Shown one piece after another: positions 8,414 through 9,231 of a stretch of 9,231 bases of DNA (the stretch's first letter is position 1; each line of letters starts with the position of its first letter). The notes under the pieces are model-generated. The model had not been told where the DNA came from and did no database searches. It was given only the letters and a program-made list of their open reading frames with translations. The translations under genes were made by a program, and so were the position numbers. The stretch comes from Rhodospirillaceae bacterium (lineage in GTDB: Bacteria > Pseudomonadota > Alphaproteobacteria > UBA8366). The stretch covers positions 4,129 through 13,359 of the forward strand of contig PBCW01000050.1 of the NCBI GenBank assembly GCA_002718015.1, written 5' to 3'.

Positions 8414-9231
8414 ATACACAGTAAACCCCGTACTTTGATTTTAGAGTCTATGTACCATCAAGCAGGTCTAGATCTGTTAGCTCAGTTTACCGATCTAATA
8501 ATCTTAGAGGGTGCGACTGAGACACGTATCATATCTGCAATTAAAGACGCGAGTGCTGTTTTCGTCCGATACCCGAGCAAGCTGTCAGCTACAGCTATCA
8601 AATCTAGTGAAAATGTAGTTGTTGTTAGTACATCCGGACGTGGCACTGACTCTATAGACCTTGAGGCAGCCAGTGCAGCGGGTATCGCCGTAGTTAACAA
8701 CCCAGGTGTAGGCCGTATACCAGTTTCTGAACACACGTTGGCCTTGTTACTGGAGCTGGCTAAGCAAGTGCGTCTTTCGGACCAAGAAATTCGGGCGGGA
8801 GGCGGATTTGGGCAGGGTGCAACATCGAGACGCTTCCACCTGCAAGGGCATTCAATAGGGATAATCGGTTGTGGGGACATAGGTGCCGAGGTCGCTCGCA
8901 AATGCAGTGTTGGGTTTGGTATGGATGTTTTCGTCTATGATCCCTTTATCAGTGAGTTGCCGTCTACAATTGGCCCTGCGAAACAGGTAAAGTCATTAGA
9001 CGAAATATTACCATTCGTAGATTTTATTTCTATCCATGCGGAACTTAATGAACTGACCACTAGAATGGTCGATCGTTCATTTCTTAAATCAATGCGCAAA
9101 GATGCCTATTTTCTCAATACTGCACGTGGCGGGATTGTTTGTCAGTCAGATTTGGTCGAGGCCTTGAAAGAAAATTGGATTGCTGGTGCAGCCTTGGACG
9201 TATTCGAAGAAGAGCCCATTCCTTTTGAAAG
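8414..9231 (+). CDS. D-isomer-specific 2-hydroxyacid dehydrogenase, C-terminus cut by window edge
   Basis: This family reversibly reduces 2-oxoacids to D-2-hydroxyacids with NAD(P)H; PGDH, hydroxypyruvate reductase and D-lactate dehydrogenase are relatives. Numbered from 8414, 272 complete residues are visible. They comprise a substrate-domain strand RTLILES (6-12), the NNPGVGRIPVSEHTLAL stretch (95-111), the Rossmann motif GCGDIG (152-157) with D176 ending the second strand (suggesting NAD), and catalytic R238 (NTARGG), D262 and E267 (DVFEEEP). R-D-E spacing matches D-lactate dehydrogenase, and the catalytic His would lie beyond the window. The start is uncertain. An in-frame TGA stands at 8402-8404. 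ATA at 8414 or ATT at 8408 has good spacing from the ribosome site and keeps the first beta strand. TTG at 8435 and ATG at 8450 are the conventional choices, but they lack a clear ribosome site and trim that strand. The substrate is unknown. Confidence 0.9.
   Translation, partial: MHSKPRTLILESMYHQAGLDLLAQFTDLIILEGATETRIISAIKDASAVFVRYPSKLSATAIKSSENVVVVSTSGRGTDSIDLEAASAAGIAVVNNPGVGRIPVSEHTLALLLELAKQVRLSDQEIRAGGGFGQGATSRRFHLQGHSIGIIGCGDIGAEVARKCSVGFGMDVFVYDPFISELPSTIGPAKQVKSLDEILPFVDFISIHAELNELTTRMVDRSFLKSMRKDAYFLNTARGGIVCQSDLVEALKENWIAGAALDVFEEEPIPFE

Noticed and set aside
8482..8901. Minus-strand open frame of 139 codons at the right end
   Set aside because: It is antisense to the 2-hydroxyacid dehydrogenase, which has Rossmann and catalytic motifs. 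The minus-strand translation is proline/serine-rich with no recognisable domain.
1..9231. A new defence, mobile or biosynthetic system
   Set aside because: All genes belong to familiar metabolic families. There are no transposase, integrase, phage, toxin or repeat-array signals, and neighbouring genes do not form an unusual cluster apart from the standard gltBD operon.

Overview
The window looks like chromosomal DNA of an alphaproteobacterium, probably an environmental (perhaps marine) lineage. This is inferred from protein character: the large glutamate synthase subunit has the alphaproteobacterial/Azospirillum-type layout, the small CinA-like protein is of a type I recall from alphaproteobacteria, and base composition is moderate (about mid-40s % GC by eye). 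No mobile element, tRNA, rRNA, CRISPR array or phage gene is visible. The layout is ordinary metabolic chromosome.

Left part (1-1339): an enolase-superfamily enzyme (mandelate racemase/muconate lactonizing type) is read leftward from a GTG start at 1046 and runs off the left edge, so its last residues are missing. A 293-base divergent intergenic region with candidate promoters in both directions separates it from a small rightward CinA C-terminal-domain protein (1340-1831). That protein belongs to a subfamily with an altered active-site motif.

Centre (1832-8275): a 358-base gene-free leader precedes gltB and gltD, the two subunits of NADPH-dependent glutamate synthase (GOGAT). They are two bases apart and clearly form one operon. 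All recognisable catalytic and cofactor motifs are intact in both. Together they convert glutamine and 2-oxoglutarate to two glutamates, with electrons passing from NADPH through FAD and iron-sulfur clusters in GltD to FMN in GltB. gltB appears to start at TTG.

Right part (8276-9231): a short gap holds a plausible intrinsic terminator. It is followed by a D-isomer-specific 2-hydroxyacid dehydrogenase that runs off the right edge. A strong ribosome-binding sequence sits in front of this gene, but the codon at the right distance is ATA or ATT rather than a normal start.

The two outer genes (acid-sugar-type dehydratase/racemase fold and 2-hydroxyacid dehydrogenase) suggest organic-acid catabolism nearby, but their substrates cannot be read from the sequence. 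I found no evidence for a new multi-gene system. The points most worth checking are the unusual start of the dehydrogenase, the divergent CinA subfamily and the structured gltB leader.
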